Origin: Symbiodinium natans
Lineage: Eukaryota; Sar; Dinophyceae; Suessiales; Symbiodiniaceae
Length of the DNA stretch: 64,000 nt
Direction of reading: 5' to 3'
NCBI GenBank assembly: GCA_905221605.1
Contig: CAJNDS010002334.1
Coordinates: 308,501 to 372,500 of the forward strand
The notes below the pieces were generated by a model. It was not told where the DNA came from, searched no databases, and saw nothing but the letters and a program-made list of their open reading frames with translations. Position numbers and translations under genes: made by a program. Position 1 is the stretch's first letter, and every line of letters starts with the position of its first letter. Shown here in pieces: positions 1-12,429 of this stretch.

Positions 1-166
1 GCTTGATCATAGCCACGCATGGCCCGCATCATCTGGTTTCGTGTGGTTGCATGTGGCACCCAGCCCTTTCGACAGCTGCTCCGGCCGCAGAGGTTACATT
101 GTGTTTTCTTGGTGTGGCTGACGCCTCTCACTTCGCGGAGCTCAGCCCCTGCTCAACCCTTCCAGA

Positions 167-885
167 ATGGTAGAGTCTCAGTATGATGGTCCCCTCGAAC
201 AGGCCCCCGAACCTGACAGATACGTTGATCCTTTGTGAGTCCCAAGGAGAAGGAGTCAGGCCGCCGGTCGACCACATCCTTCAATGTCGAGAGCTCCCGA
301 GTGAAGCTGAAACGCACGCGTCAGGTTCCGGTCACCATCTCTGGGAGCGGACACCCTCAATTGGATGCAGATTCCCAGAGCCAGGGCTGGGCCTTTCCGG
401 CAACAGCTGCTGCGACTGCCTCGCTGATTCTCAGCATCGCTGAGAAAGTGCGGCCAAGTTATCCTGTGGAGGAAAGACCTAAGTTCCTTGTACAGGCAGT
501 GACTAGCCAGCACCTCCTACTGCTGGACCGGCATGGCCAACCAGAAACTCGTGCTCTCGAGACTTCCCAAGGCCATCTGCTGGTCACTTTTCCATCCACG
601 CTTTGGGGAGTTTGTTCGCTGGGCGTGCCGCTCTTTGTCCACCTCGTCATGCTGCTGGGTTTGGTGATTGCCCCTGCCTGCATCTTTCTGCAGGAGTTCT
701 TGGAACTTTACGTAGCTACTGTGTTCCAGCCACATTTGGCAAAGTTCTTAGACGTCCTTCGAAGACACTGAGCCAATTACACTTCTGAAGTGCGTGCAGC
801 AGTTCGACACCTTAAATACCCAGGTCGCGCTGGCCTTGATAGCCGGCGCCGCGACAGCAGCTCGATGTGGCCGCAGGACGAAGTT
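167..885 (+). CDS. Probable 5' exons of the WFVSHFWGT-family gene (hydrophobic N-terminal part)
   Basis: Three candidate exons precede the well-resolved part. The first, 167-233, opens with ATG (MVESQYDGPLEQ) and runs into a consensus GTGAGT donor. The second lies between about 380 and 715, in the frame that stays open to 771. It holds a long hydrophobic stretch (SLGVPLFVHLVMLLGLVIAP) and may end at a GTAGCT donor after LQEFLELY. The third starts at 790 (CVQQFDTLNTQVALALIAG) and is again hydrophobic. This would give an N-terminal membrane region before the conserved core. The links between these exons are inferred; they could instead be the 3' end of another gene. No in-frame ATG starts the 380-771 frame, which fits an internal exon. 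Confidence 0.42.
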
Positions 886-995
886 GTTAAGCATCATCAA
901 GCCAAGAATGCTGTAGATGCATGTGTTTGTGTGTGTGTGCGGTTAGAGTTTAGGGTCTTTCTGTGGTCTCCACAAGGACCCTCACACCGTTGCAG

Positions 996-3900
996 CTGAA
1001 GCTAAAGCGACACCTGCTGGCTCTACAGCAGGCCGTGCCTGTCCCGCAGGACTGCTCTGCGGCTGTTCATCGCATGTGGCATCAACTGACATCACCCTCG
1101 TCGACCCTTTAAGTACATTTGTATACATGGAAACCGGCGTCAATGCTTCATGGACCAGCACGGGAGCAAGTGTTTAGAGCGAGATGGGATTGCAGAATCA
1201 GGGTGCCACAGGGTGCCCTAGACGTTGCTTGTGGTCACAGAATTCCTAACATGTGGTCTCAGAGGCACAAACGTTCGTGTAGATGCTAAGCAACCACCTT
1301 CTGTCGTGTCAGATGTGTCAGATGCAGGAGTGCCCGCGCGGCCCACAGCGCGCTGTAAAGTGTGGGCAGCTCTGGTGCTTCTACGACACATTCGAGCCTT
1401 TCATCCGCAGTCGGACGATGTACTACGTGGTGGCAAACATCATCAAGCCAATAACTCGGCCGGCCCAGCTCTCCTATGCCGAGATGGCGGGCCCGAATCA
1501 GCTGCCAGGCTGCATAAGCTGTCTTCTTCGTGATGACTCGTTGCCTGTTCATGCCTAGTCGATGTGAAGCCCCTTGATCCAGCAAGCCGAAGCTCAGTTG
1601 CAGCTGCTAGGACCACCTGGTTCGTGTCTCATTTTTGGGGTACACCCTTCTCCCACTTCGTCCAGACGATCTGCAAGCACGCAGATGCAACCGGCAACCT
1701 GCACGCTTGTGCCTGGCAGGAAGCGTTGTGATCCTATTGCTAGTTAACGCAAGTTGACTTTTTTGGAGCTTTTGAGGCCTTAGGGTATAATTACTGCGTG
1801 GTGTACTGTTTGGGACTACTAACAAGTCTCTGGCGGTTCGCCCGGAGGACATCGCATACTGGATTTGCAGCTTCAGCAACAATCAATGGAAGATCCAAGA
1901 AGAGCTGGGGGCATCTTGGGAATCCTCCTCGTTCTATTTGGCACTCAAGAGCACCGGTTGCTGCGGAACAGCTATGGCCCGTGCCCCAGCCCTGCAACGT
2001 TAACGTGGCATCCTCTTGTACTCATGTGTAATCATGTGTACTCTTGATGTCAGGTTGTGGATGACCAGGCTATGCCCCTGACACGTGCACCACTGAGCCA
2101 AGGAGTTCATCCATGAACATGTGCATGGTCCCCCTGCGCTTGCAAGATGCAGCTGTGATCGTCAGCGGATTGCTGCGTAGAATGTCTTTGTGGCACCGGG
2201 CATTTTCAGAGGAAGCCAAGTAGGGCAACCCATTTTGCCCAGCCCCACTTAGGTGCATGGTGCCTCTTCGAGGTATTGCAGACCCGGCTCAAGGCCCGAG
2301 CGTCCAAAAACTCCTGAAGGCTACTGGACTCCCCAGATTCCGTCCTTCGCGGAGTCCCGTGGAGCCCAATGGATGCTCCCCCAAACTGAACAATCTTCAC
2401 CCGTTGCGCTGTAGAGATCCTGCTCCGAGCGCACATGAAAGTCTCTAAACATCGATGAATCACACCCTGCAATGTGCCAACATGCAATCTAGCTTGCCGG
2501 CAATCACAAAGCTGAGCGAGCCATTGGGCACTGCTCAATCGTTTCGGCGAGGGCAATGGTCTTGCTTGGCCCCTCGTGCAAATCGGATCGTGAAGAGCGC
2601 GCAGGTGTCGACTGTCTTTCAGCAGTTTACGCACACCTGCAAGACAAGATGAGAAACTCAAGACTAGGAATGCAGGACGCGCTTCTTACTCTTCTCCCTG
2701 CCCTCAAAAACCCTCGGAGAGCCCTCAGAGAAGCCTCAAAGAGGCCTCAGGGGTTTGGGGGATTCAGCTTGGGAGTGTGGAAAAGTTGGACTTTAGATTG
2801 GTTAAGTTTGGTTCGGGCAAACAGCCCTTGAGTCTTTGGGGGGCGTGCGCTGTTCTTGGCAGGAAGATGAGGCAGATGACTTTCACGGCCTCTGGCTATG
2901 TACCTCTGCAGGCCCAGCCCACTTTGCTGAATCCAGATTTCCGAATATCAACCCCGACCCGAGACAGAAGCTTTCAATCCAAACGTCATGTGGCCGCCAG
3001 GAGTGCTCCATGAAGGTAAAGCCGGGGTGGACGTCGCCATGCGCATCGCCGTGCCTGCAGCTGAAGTTAGAAGCCCCAAAACCCTACAGTTGAGTAGTTC
3101 AAAGGGCTCCGGCTGCCAAGCTGTGCAGGAGAAATGCTTCGAGATGACCGATTGAAAGCTCTTGTAAAGAGGAACTTTTTCTCACGATTCTTATTCCAGG
3201 ACCTGGGTGCTTGAGGTTTTCCTTTGGTAAGGGGCATTCCATTGTCGTGGCGATTTCAGGGCATTCAGTAAGGGGCGGACTCACTGTGGTGAAGTAAGCA
3301 GCTCCTCCTCCTGCTGAAAACTCTGGATTCGGCGCCGCCCCCGAACATCCTCAAAATCCTCAGACCATAATGATTCAATCATGTTCAAAATATAGCAGTG
3401 CCTGTGCAATCAATACCTCGGACACTGCAAAACTCTAAGACTCTAAGCCCTTAAGCCCTCATCTCCAGGCTTCAACTCATCACAAATCTACAAACGACTT
3501 GGACTCGGAACCCCCTCTTAAGGTTTCGGGCTTTGGGGTCGATAGCATTTTTTGGCAGCCCTGTCCCTTTCCTATGAGGAACGGCTGGCAACGCTGCGCT
3601 TGGAGGATGCCACCGCTTCTGTGCAACAGGACAGCTGAAAGCCGGGGTTGTTTTTTGTTTTCGGGTCGGTTAGGGTTGAGTGCAGGGTGAAGGGGTGAAG
3701 GTTCACGGTTTTGATCTTGAGTTCCGCGTTCAGGTTGCGGGGGGGTCTTGTGGGTGTTGGGTGTTCGGTTCTCACTAGTTTCGGGTCTGGTTTCGGTACA
3801 GTGATCCGGGGTTGTGTTCTAGGCAGTCCATGCCCCCCCGCGCGCAACAGGACAAGGATATGATTGATGAGCTCGTGGCGCAAATGCCAGGTGGGGTCTG

Positions 3901-4276
3901 GCAACCATCCAAACATTCAAGATGCTATCGGTTTCAATGGGCACTCACAGCTTGCTGCACGTTGAAAACTGATGATAGCCGAGAGCTGAACCTTGCAGCA
4001 GGGAGTATTTTTCAGTTCAATCATGTTGCGTATATTGTGCAGATGTCAATGTCATGATGCGCACTGTACTTCACAGGTGGCTTCCCGGCAATGAACAAGT
4101 TTGTCCGCCAAAAGATTTATTCTGCCTTGCTGGCTATGCGGGAATCGTTTTCCGCAGATTTTAACACCCTGCTGCAATCACTGCATGCAAATGAGAGCCA
4201 CACGCTCCTGCAGACTCTACACACTCAAGGCAATCAGAGCCCTCATGTTGCTGTGGATATAGCCGCGCAGAAATAG
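996..4276 (+). CDS. Dinoflagellate WFVSHFWGT / SSFYLAL family protein, 11 exons (C-terminal main part)
   Basis: Exons: 996-1049, 1328-1500, 1611-1686, 1827-1976, 2054-2084, 2253-2293, 2863-2911, 3001-3050, 3579-3629, 3851-3890, 4077-4276. All junctions are in phase and the last exon ends at TAG 4274-4276. Landmarks in order are FEPFIRSRTMYYVV, KPITRPAQLSYAEMAGPNQ, WFVSHFWGTPFSHF, YWICSFSNNQW, SSFYLALKSTGCCGTAM, AMPLTRAWCLFEVLQT, GLWLCTSAGVL, DKDMIDELVAQMPGGF and AMNKFVRQKIYSALL. I know this architecture from many dinoflagellate predicted proteins; its biochemical role is unknown and I assign none. Donors are GA, GC, GC, GC, GT, GC, GC, GT, GA and GT in order; every acceptor is AG. Intron lengths run from 76 to 569 bp. 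The start of the second exon at 1328 is the least certain of these boundaries. The N-terminus probably lies in the weaker exons at 167-885. Confidence 0.85.
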
Positions 4277-4940
4277 ATGAGTTTGCGATCGCTCCGTGCA
4301 ACTTGTATAGCTTTGTAGAGCAAGGGGCCGGATGGATGAGACAAGTTCATGTCATTCGCTGCTCCTTCTTTGATGCACGAGCGGGCATCTCACTTCCCTC
4401 TGCATTGCTGTATCATGTGTGCCTTTTGAACAACATGTCGTGTCTCGTGCCGTGCTGCTTCAGAAAAACACGACTTTGCTTCTTGGGAGTCGCGATAAAA
4501 TCATGACCGACACGACATGCCAAGCGCAAAGTGCAGAAGTGGTGAGGTGCAGATCTGCCAGAGGCTTTGCCGCCTCTCTTCACGGAGGACTGCCACTGTC
4601 TTGTGGAAGTTCGCCATACCAAGATTCAGTAGCTCTTCAGTAGCTTTCCAATCTCTCCAGGAATCTCGTGAGCCGGAATTGCCTAAGCCCTTTCCGCATA
4701 TCGTGGTGCAGGCAGGATGCTCAGAGACGTAGACCGGAAGACAGATAAACAGCCAGATAGTCGTGTTTTGGTTTCGAGTGCAAGCGAGGAAATTCCCTCG
4801 CCAAGCATCCGGGCGAGTCCTGACTCGCAGGACCGGGAACATTAAGTTGTGCAGGCCAGGCCAAAAACCATGATGTTTTTGATATTTGGTCCGAGAGGAC
4901 GATGCGCCTTCATTCGCTGCAAGGATACATCCCTGCCCGG

Positions 4941-4986
4941 TCCCATGTTTGTGGAATGCGGGGATCCGTGCATTCCACACGCATGG
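4941..4986. repeat. Perfect-arm inverted repeat (hairpin)
   Basis: CCCATG and GTGGAATGC at 4941-4958 are mirrored by GCATTCCAC and CATGGG at 4969-4986, with a 10-base loop and a 3-base internal bulge on each side. Fifteen of eighteen arm positions pair. No target duplication was evident. Confidence 0.8.
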
Positions 4987-6954
4987 GAGCGGCACGGCCA
5001 ATGAATTGAATGCGCATCTGACACGTCCAAGACGTCAGCGAGGAAGACCCGTCGCAAAGTTGTCGGGTCGGATGGTGCTCTGGCACATTCAAAAGAAAAC
5101 TGCCAGAAGGCATCCGGCCGTTAGCCAAAAGCTGGCAGACGCCTGTGCGCTCGTGGGACACACACACAGACACACCAACTCCCAAGGACGATCTTTCCGA
5201 GATCCTGGTGTGATGCTACAGCAAGTGCATCAAACATAGCTCGCCGCGGAAGAACGGCCGCACAGCCAGCACGCGCTGCTTTGCTGTCTCTGCATGCGTG
5301 AAATATGCCAATATCTTCGGGCGAAACGCCAGCGCCCGAAGCTTGCAGTCAAGGCTTGTCCCCAGCGCAACGCCGCAACGCTGTGGACCTTTGCATGAAG
5401 TCTTTAGCCGCCTTTATTTGCAAGGAGGCTTCGGAGTGTTGGTACATGTTGGTACGACCTTTTAGGGGAGAATCGGAGCTTGGATGTGGGCAGCATCAGT
5501 TGAGGTCCTTTCAACTTTGGGCATAGACAAACTACGGAATAATTGGACCCTAGGCGGCTGCCCCGAGAATGATTTCCGATGGCCTGCAGGAGGAATTCGG
5601 GGGCGTCCCCACCATTGGGCAGGACTTGGGCCCTGAGGCTGGGCGGCGTTCGTGAAGTTCGTGATGCAGCAGATGCATGACGCCGGGTCACTGATTCAAT
5701 GTTTGCACGCCTCTTACAGCACTTGACAGGCTAGCGGAGAGATCCTCGGCAGCCTAGGCCTGCCTCAAAGCTCTGCGAGTCTGCGAGAAGATACCTGAAG
5801 TGCGTTAGCTGAGCTCCCTGCCCATGGCTTGACGTGTGGTGGCCGGCGTCGTTCGCAGGTACTTGTACCAGTGACTAGAGCGCGATAGGCGCAAGGCACA
5901 TATTTAGGCACATATTTTGGCACATGTAGTCTCATGGGCCAGGCATCTTGGAGATGCCTTTGGGCCCGCTGCTTGCACCTGCGCAGCCCCCTCCGAGGGC
6001 TGTGGCTCTGAGCTCCGCTGTGCGAAGCGGGGACAACGCGACTTGGCACATTGGCACGGTGGGAGGATGCGGAGAAAAACGTCGTATCAGCATGTATCAG
6101 TTGTAATTTCTACGCGTCAGAAATCTGTTTCGTCCGCCTTAGGACTGGTATGGGAGCTCGACCAGCGGCACGCCACGGAAGGAGCGTGGCGTGTTGTGGC
6201 CAAATCGTCGCGGAATGAAGTTGGTGCGAAATTTTTGTTTTGAAAATTGCAATGTGCAGTTTGAGTGGTGTGTTTGCGAGCAGCTGTTGCCCTCGTGAAT
6301 GAGAGTTGCTTGTGAGAACCCTTTGGAGGGATTGTAAGTACATGTAGTTGCTGAATTTCTCCGAGGCACAGGAAACTGTGTAGTGGCAGCGCATTGATGA
6401 GCTTGTTGGGCGAAGTTCAGCAGCGAAGATTTGGGCAAAGTCTTTTGGCGAAGTTTGTTGTGAAGCTTGCGGCGAAGTGTTCAAGGATGGCTCCATATGG
6501 TACAACCTTTATTTTGGACTTTACGATGGTGGAGCTGTCTTTTTTTCCGGCGTCGGCAGACTGACTGACCGTGTTCCGAATTACATTTTTGAATCATGCC
6601 AAAAACTTCACTGCTCACTTCTGGGTGCCCCTTGACTGATTGCGTGGCAGCGAGGTACACACGCAGCCAAAACATGCAGTCATGTTCGTCTTCCCGACAT
6701 GTACCTGCGCAACTTCACTTGCATTAACTAAACCTGCTGTAGGAGGAGGAGGGGCCAAAGAATGCAGCTTGGCCGGCAAAAAAGCAGTTGTACATACGCA
6801 GAGCAACATAAAGGCAATGCAGGCCCATACCATCCCGAGGCACCCGATGTCAATGCATTACAAGGCAAAGATTCGCTTGTGAGGCTGTCCCGGCTTCCGA
6901 AACCTCTGCAGAGGAGCCCGGCAGAATGTGCCACATGACGTAGTGTCTATAGTC

Positions 6955-6999
6955 TATACTATACTATACTATACTATACTATACTATACTATACTATAC
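6955..6999. repeat. ATACT pentanucleotide microsatellite
   Basis: Nine uninterrupted copies of a TATAC/ATACT unit. Confidence 0.95.
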
Positions 7000-9774
7000 A
7001 GAATCTCTTTCTGTGATTTACATGACTGATCACTGCAGGAATAATTTACATGACACCGTTCATGCTACGGCCATGAAGGAGCTTGCATCTCATTCAAAGA
7101 ACCTTGCTTCAAGCCAAATAGATGTGAAAGAGTGTACAGTCTCCAAGTAGCCCTACTCGATGCAGACTTTTGTACCACCGATGTGGAAAGAAAGATCAAA
7201 AACCGAAGCCAGGGCCACCCTGGCTCATTGAATAAAGACGTGGGAGGGCCAGAAGTGTCTGATGAACCCACGAAGTACCATGGGGTTCACAAGCTAATGA
7301 ATGTGGGGCCAAAAAACACTCTCCCCCCCTTCCTCGTCGGAACGACTGACCGCCTTGCTATTCTCGCAAGAACTGGCGTCAGAAAGCGATCGCGAGCCCA
7401 CCAAAGGATCTTTTTCTCAGTGGACAACACACTCCCCGCCGGCTTCCCGGCATGTCGGTTCATGCTGAATGATGAGTCGCATGACTCCGCATGACTCGAG
7501 ATGTGATGTTCAACACCCTGTGCTTGTTGTCTGTGATGGGTGAGCGGCTGGAGCAGACAGAAAACATCTTCCGAGGCGAGCTTGAAGAGAAGCCGGCCGC
7601 GGAGCAAGAGCAAAGGCAGCAAGGGCCATATCTTGGTTGCCGCAGTTGTCAGACTTTCGTCACCTGCACATTTGCATGGCCCCAAGCCTTGTCCAGCTCT
7701 TGAAGACATTGCCACAGGCCAGCCGCGTCGCAGGCCTGGATAGCTTTTCGAGAAGAAGCATCCAGCGGACTCTTGAGAATATCTTTGCTGGGAGCGCGAT
7801 GGTAACTAGTTAGCCGTGGCCATGCACGACTTCTGTCCCGGGATTGCAGGTTGCTGAAAACGCCACACCGACCGTTGACGCTGTGCTGGCACCGGGGAGT
7901 TCGCTGAGTAGGAGCTCCAAACTTCGGGTCTAACTTCCCGCGTGCACAACATTAAGCCACTTAAACCCTCATTTCTCAGTCTTTTGGCTGCGCAAGGACG
8001 GCAGACCACGAGGAAGCTGAGGACACTGAGGAGTTAGACCTGGACGCCCGCGCCTTGTTTGCCCCCCCCTTCTCTCAAGAAAGTTTAAAGGAGCCATATT
8101 TGATTTCTGCCAACCCTTGAAAGGAACTGCGAAGAGTTTTTCACAGCGTGGAACCTTGACTTCGCAAACCCTCACAAGCGCGAAGGTGACCCCCTTAAGC
8201 CCTTCCATGCCCTTTCGCCTTTCGTAGGGTTCTTGTACACCAAGGCCATGATCCCCTTCAGCGCGCGTGAAAAAGCACAAAGGCGCCGCATCTACTCCGC
8301 GATTGGGTGCTCGTGTCATTCGTACCCAGTGTACAAAGGGGCTCCACGGCATCTTGGGAATCTCCGATTGAGCATTGGGCGTAGATCCAGGTGTTCGGCA
8401 AAAACACAAGACTTCGCATGATGTCACGTTGTGAGGCTTCACCCGTTTAGGTGCATGAATCAAGCGTTCTCCCGAAAAGCAGCACCTGCACCAGGCAAAC
8501 ATCACCCTACCTCCCTGTGGTCGAGCAGCCGCAGGCATTGCAATTCCCAATGACCCTGAAGCAATTGAAGTAGTTTGAAGATGTTTGAAGCATCCGAAGC
8601 GTGGCTTTTCGTGGCTGCGGCCCGCAGGCGCCAATTGACCATCGGAAGCCGAAAGAGGCCAGTCGTGCAAACCCTCAAAGGGGTGCGAGCACTTGATTTT
8701 CAAGTTTGTTGTGAAGAGAAGACTGCTCAGATGGCTCAGACTGCCCAACAAGATCCAACAAGTTTTGGGCGATTTTGTGCGGCTTCTGCGTGCCCTGAAG
8801 CCACTGCAGGCTGCCACATCCCCGGAGGCCGCTTGCCTTGTGGGGCCTGGGGCATGTCTATGGCAGGCTACTGGCCTTGGCCTTGCCTTGGTCTAGTTTA
8901 CAGCTTGAAGACCCAGAATCAGCATAAGAATACACATGAATATGCACATGGCCGAAACTGGACCCTCAAACTGCCAGGGCAGCTCCCTGGGCTCCTTGGC
9001 TTCTCCAGAAGCTCCCCAGGAGGCCAGCGTTCAGGCCTCAGGCTTCTTTGAGATTGCGCCGAGTCGGCCATCACTCCTTAAGTCGGGTTCGGAGCTGTCG
9101 GTGTGGTGCTCCGTCGAGTCGAACGAGAGACAGACCCCCACTTTCGGCCCTCGAACATTGGGGGGAGGGGACTTGCGTGCCCTTCGAGGCGGCTCCCCTT
9201 CGGGGGGGGGGCAGCATGCAGAGAGACAGATATAGAGAGCTCACGGAAGCGCATGCAGGGCGCACCCTGTGCGAGGGGGGGCCCTCCGGGGCTCCTCAAG
9301 AAGAGCTGTTGGGGCGGGGCGGGGGGTCATGGGCCACGGGGTTGATTTCAGTTAATGTCGTATACAACCCCACAAGATCTCCTCTGCATGTTTACTGCGG
9401 ACTACCTCGAAACTTGAGTCGCGCCAATTGCGCCGGGGGTTCGCCTTGAAGCCCCGCGAAATAAGAACAAAAGTTGGCCGCAACGCCACAGGCAAAAGGT
9501 CGATCACACCGGAGGTCAAAATGTGTCAGCACCCCCTCTCATCGCTGCATCCCACTGAATTACGTGATTTCTCAACCCATCCAGGAAACTCTTGATTTTA
9601 GGGTGTGGCATTTTGCGTGGCCATTTATTATTTTGCGGCATGTTCACCTGTGATCACGCTTTAACGTGCCCAGGCTGGGAGCTTCAGCTTCGGTGATCAA
9701 GGCGCGGCTACCAGCTTGCTGATCCCTTGCAAGCTCGATAGTCCTGCCGCGGCTCGTATGGGCTCGCGCCTTCT

Positions 9775-11421
9775 GATAATCTTGGTTTGTTCTGGAGCAT
9801 CTTGCCTCTCGTCGTGTGCTTGTGGGGGAAGGCCAACATGGCCTTGGCAGTCTTGGTGAGGCAGGGAATCGGGCATAGAAAGCACAACTCACTGGATCAC
9901 CAGACATCACCAACACGGGAGTGCTCGTGAAAGTTATTTTAATTTTGCCTTTGTGCAGTGCAAAGCGATGGACGCTGGCCTTCTTGCAGGCCAGCCCTTT
10001 GGAGGAGAAGTCGGCAAAAGGCACGACAGCGGACTGCGCAGCTGTAACCTGAGGAAGGCTGCCAGCTCAAGCGATCACAGCACATTGGCAGGTGATGTGA
10101 CCGGATCTTCAGTGAGCCATGTGAGCAAGGCGTCCACCCAGAGCTTTGCAAATAGAACTTGGCGTTTGATTATTTGCACCGGGCCTAGTCGAGAAACTCG
10201 GTGAACTGAAGAGCTGCCGGTAGGTTCAGTACATGTTTCCAGGCTCCTGTTCCGATTGCCAGTGCATCCAACGGACAAGGCGTGGGACAGCCATGTATTG
10301 GAAGTTCCGAGAACAGCATTGCACACAAGCAGCAAAGTGTTGTAGGGATTTTTGCTTATTGTTGCAGGCGGTGGCACACCAGCTACCAGACCGACGGCAG
10401 GCATCCTTCGCGACCTAGGTTCCTCGACGTGAGCATGAGCCACTGAGTTGTGCTATGTTGTGTTCCAAGTTTCACTTCTTGTCAGTTAGGGAAGGGCTGA
10501 AATGAGCATATGGCAAAGCCGAGGCCTTGATGAATCGTCTGATGACACGCCGAAGGACAGCAAGGAGGCAGCTGCGAGGGTTGCAGGGCCTTTGCTGCCC
10601 TGGAGATTGCATGGCTTTCTTATGCATATTTCTCTCCAGATGGCTGCGAAGACTTGACACACCGGCAAGAGGAACTTTAAAGCAACTGCCGCTGGGTTTG
10701 CAGCGAATGAGGAGTAAAATGAGCCAAGAGTGGATTCTTGGTGTAGGCAGGCTGATCATTGACTGGCGCCTTAGGGACCCAGATCAACACAAGCCGAGAC
10801 CTGCAAAAATCTTGAATACTTAGCATTCTACCACAACATACCACAACGTTACCGAGCCTTGCAAGTCTGCTTGAGCTCGCACACTTGCTACTTCTTAAGG
10901 AGGCGCAGCCTGCCTCGGCCTCTTCGGCTTCCCTTGCTTACAAGGCCTGAAATTCGGGTTGAATAAGGGGTGTCAATTGTGTGAAAGTGAAGTCTAAACA
11001 GGGCCGGGCCACTGCTTTGCATGGCCTTTGGCAGGCCACGCCCAAGCGCAGCAATCCGCTCCGTGGAGTTGCAGCAGGCGCCAAGCCGAAGTTTGAAGAG
11101 TCAGTCTTCCGAGTGGCTCTGAGGAGTTTGCCCACCTTCTTTGTGGCATGTTTTTTTATAAACAGCGCTCAGTGCCGTCAGGACGTGGCAACCTCCTGCA
11201 GGCTCGGTATAGCGGAGTGGGCATGACCCTGCACAGCAGACTTGTGCAGCCGTGAATCTTCTTTGCAAAGAGCTGCCCAAGCGCAGGGCTCCACCGACTT
11301 CCTTGGCGGTGGCATACCAGGCCTGGCGAGATCTGTCAAGCACCTCGACCACCATCCTTCTTTTTACAAGAAGCGCAAGAAAAGCCAACAAAATTGAAAT
11401 CCCACAAAGCACTGCCCACAT
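9775..11421 (-). CDS. Unknown protein with N-terminal membrane anchor (partial gene model)
   Basis: The first exon, 11421-11242, begins with ATG and encodes 60 residues: a hydrophobic anchor (AVLCGISILLAFLALLV), basic KRR, then VVEVLDRSRQAWYATAKEVG. It ends in phase 0 at a GT donor. A candidate exon lies at about 10710-10480 (VSSLRSHLERNMHKK). An exon ending at 10102 (FAKLWVDALLTWLTEDP, GT donor) joins in phase to 10048-9901 (VTAAQSAVVPFADFSSKG ... KGKIKITFTSTPVLVMS). The intron between them is only 53 bp (10101-10049). A further exon from 9851 (DCQGHVGLPPQAHDERQ) follows in phase but would imply a 49-bp intron. I do not recognise the family. The anchor plus basic stop-transfer suggests a membrane or secretory-pathway protein; that is inference. 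The 3' end was not found. Plus-strand frames overlap, for example MSIWQSRGLDESSDDTPKD at 10502, so strand is likely but not certain. Confidence 0.55.
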
Positions 11422-11759
11422 AGCTCAGCTGCTCTGCGTATGACAACGCGAAAGTGAAAAAAAGGGTCGCTGATGCAACATGACATTGCATGACGTGCCT
11501 GAATCTCAGCACTCCGGCTGCTCACAGAGCTTCCGGTTGCATGCAAGCCCTGCACTTCCCAAACCCGGCATCCAATTCAAAGTAGCTGGGAGCTGAAGAG
11601 AGCTGGTGTCAGGTCTGGGGCGGTCTGGGCCTGGCCGAGCTCTAGCCTCAGGGAGACTTGGAAGGTTGCAGGAAGTTGAGAAACGATGCCGTCCGTCTGC
11701 AGTGCACATACAGGCCCTTTATCACCGTCCTACCATGAAAGTCTTGCTCGGTCTCGAGG

Positions 11760-12429
11760 ATGGCAGCTCCGGTGGCGACCAAACCTCAGCAAAATGCTGT
11801 TTTCTTTCCAAGCGGTTTTTGGCCAGCACTCAAGGGTTCCAACGTGTAACGGGGTTTCAGTAAATGATGCGGGCGCGGCGGGCGCAGGGTCATCGTTTTT
11901 TGGCTTCTGTGTTCGTCCCATGCGACACTGTCGTCGCTCTTGGACGTCATGGGCTCGCCAAATGCGACACTGTCGTCGCTCTTGGATGTCTGGACCTGCC
12001 AAATGCGTCAATGCTTTTGGACGTCTGTGTGCGCCAAGTGCGACACTGGCGTCGCTACTGGGCGGCTAAGCTCATATGGTCTCTCACTGTTGGGGTCGTT
12101 TGAAGAGTGTAACGTCGCGACGGTGCCGCTCGAGGCCTTGTCATCCTTGGCAGCCCTTCGCCCAAAGTCCAAAGCAAGGCACCAGCTCTTGGAAGATTCC
12201 TGCCGAGTTATTGTTACTTCTGGGAAATCTTTGAGCACTTGTGCTCCAGTTCGGCACAGTTGTCTGGTCAGTTTCGCTGGGAACCCCCCCCCCCCGCACG
12301 TCCCACAAGCAGAAACGTGAAGGCCAAAGATCGGGTCCCTTCCCGGCGGCCCCATCGACTGGAGCCAAAGAGAGGACTTCAGATGAGTTCCTGGCTGAAT
12401 TTATGGATAAACTTGGCTACAGAGAGTAG
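11760..12429 (+). CDS. Possible small gene, unknown function
   Basis: An ATG at 11760 opens MAAPVATKPQQNAVFFPSGF, a typical soluble N-terminus. A middle candidate at about 12110-12280 reads CNVATVPLEALSSLAALRPK. The last candidate, about 12280-12429, reads QKREGQRSGPFPAAPSTGAK, then DEFLAEFMDKLGYRE and a TAG at 12427-12429. The joins are not resolved, and the middle piece also reads plausibly on the minus strand (VLKDFPEVTITRQESSKSW). The C-terminal exon is the best supported part. A 42-bp minisatellite interrupts the region between the first and second pieces. Confidence 0.33.
11921..12062. repeat. Degenerate 42-bp minisatellite, 4 copies
   Basis: Copies start at the TGCG of 11921, 11963, 12004 and 12039. 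The first two are nearly identical (GCGACACTGTCGTCGCTCTT); the third and fourth are diverged and shortened. Confidence 0.85.

Larger units (their letters stand above)
4277..9774. other. 5.5 kb with no confidently resolved gene; weak exon candidates on both strands
   Basis: This stretch follows the stop of the first gene and lies downstream of the minus-strand gene, so it may hold that gene's 3' exons. Minus-strand candidates are about 4710-4550 (peptide DWKATEELLNLGMANFHKTV), 5690-5575 (LRAQVLPNGGDAPEFLLQAI) and 7440-7290 (STEKKILWWARDRFLTPVLA). Plus-strand candidates are 5305-5526, 7490-7690 and 8700-8890 (FVVKRRLLRWLRLPNKIQQV). Long frames occur on both strands at several of these places and no splice-phase chain was found, so I call no gene. 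The 282-codon minus frame at 7969-8817 looks like a chance GC-rich frame. Confidence 0.4.

Noticed and set aside
7969-8817. 282-codon minus-strand frame
   Set aside because: Longest frame near here, but composition is Arg/Pro/Cys-rich, it crosses G/C tracts, and no family motif or splice partner was seen.
11760-11890. 17-base GT-AG intron (GTGTAACGGGGTTTCAG) after MAAPVATKPQQ...
   Set aside because: Far too short for splicing here and does not restore a convincing frame.
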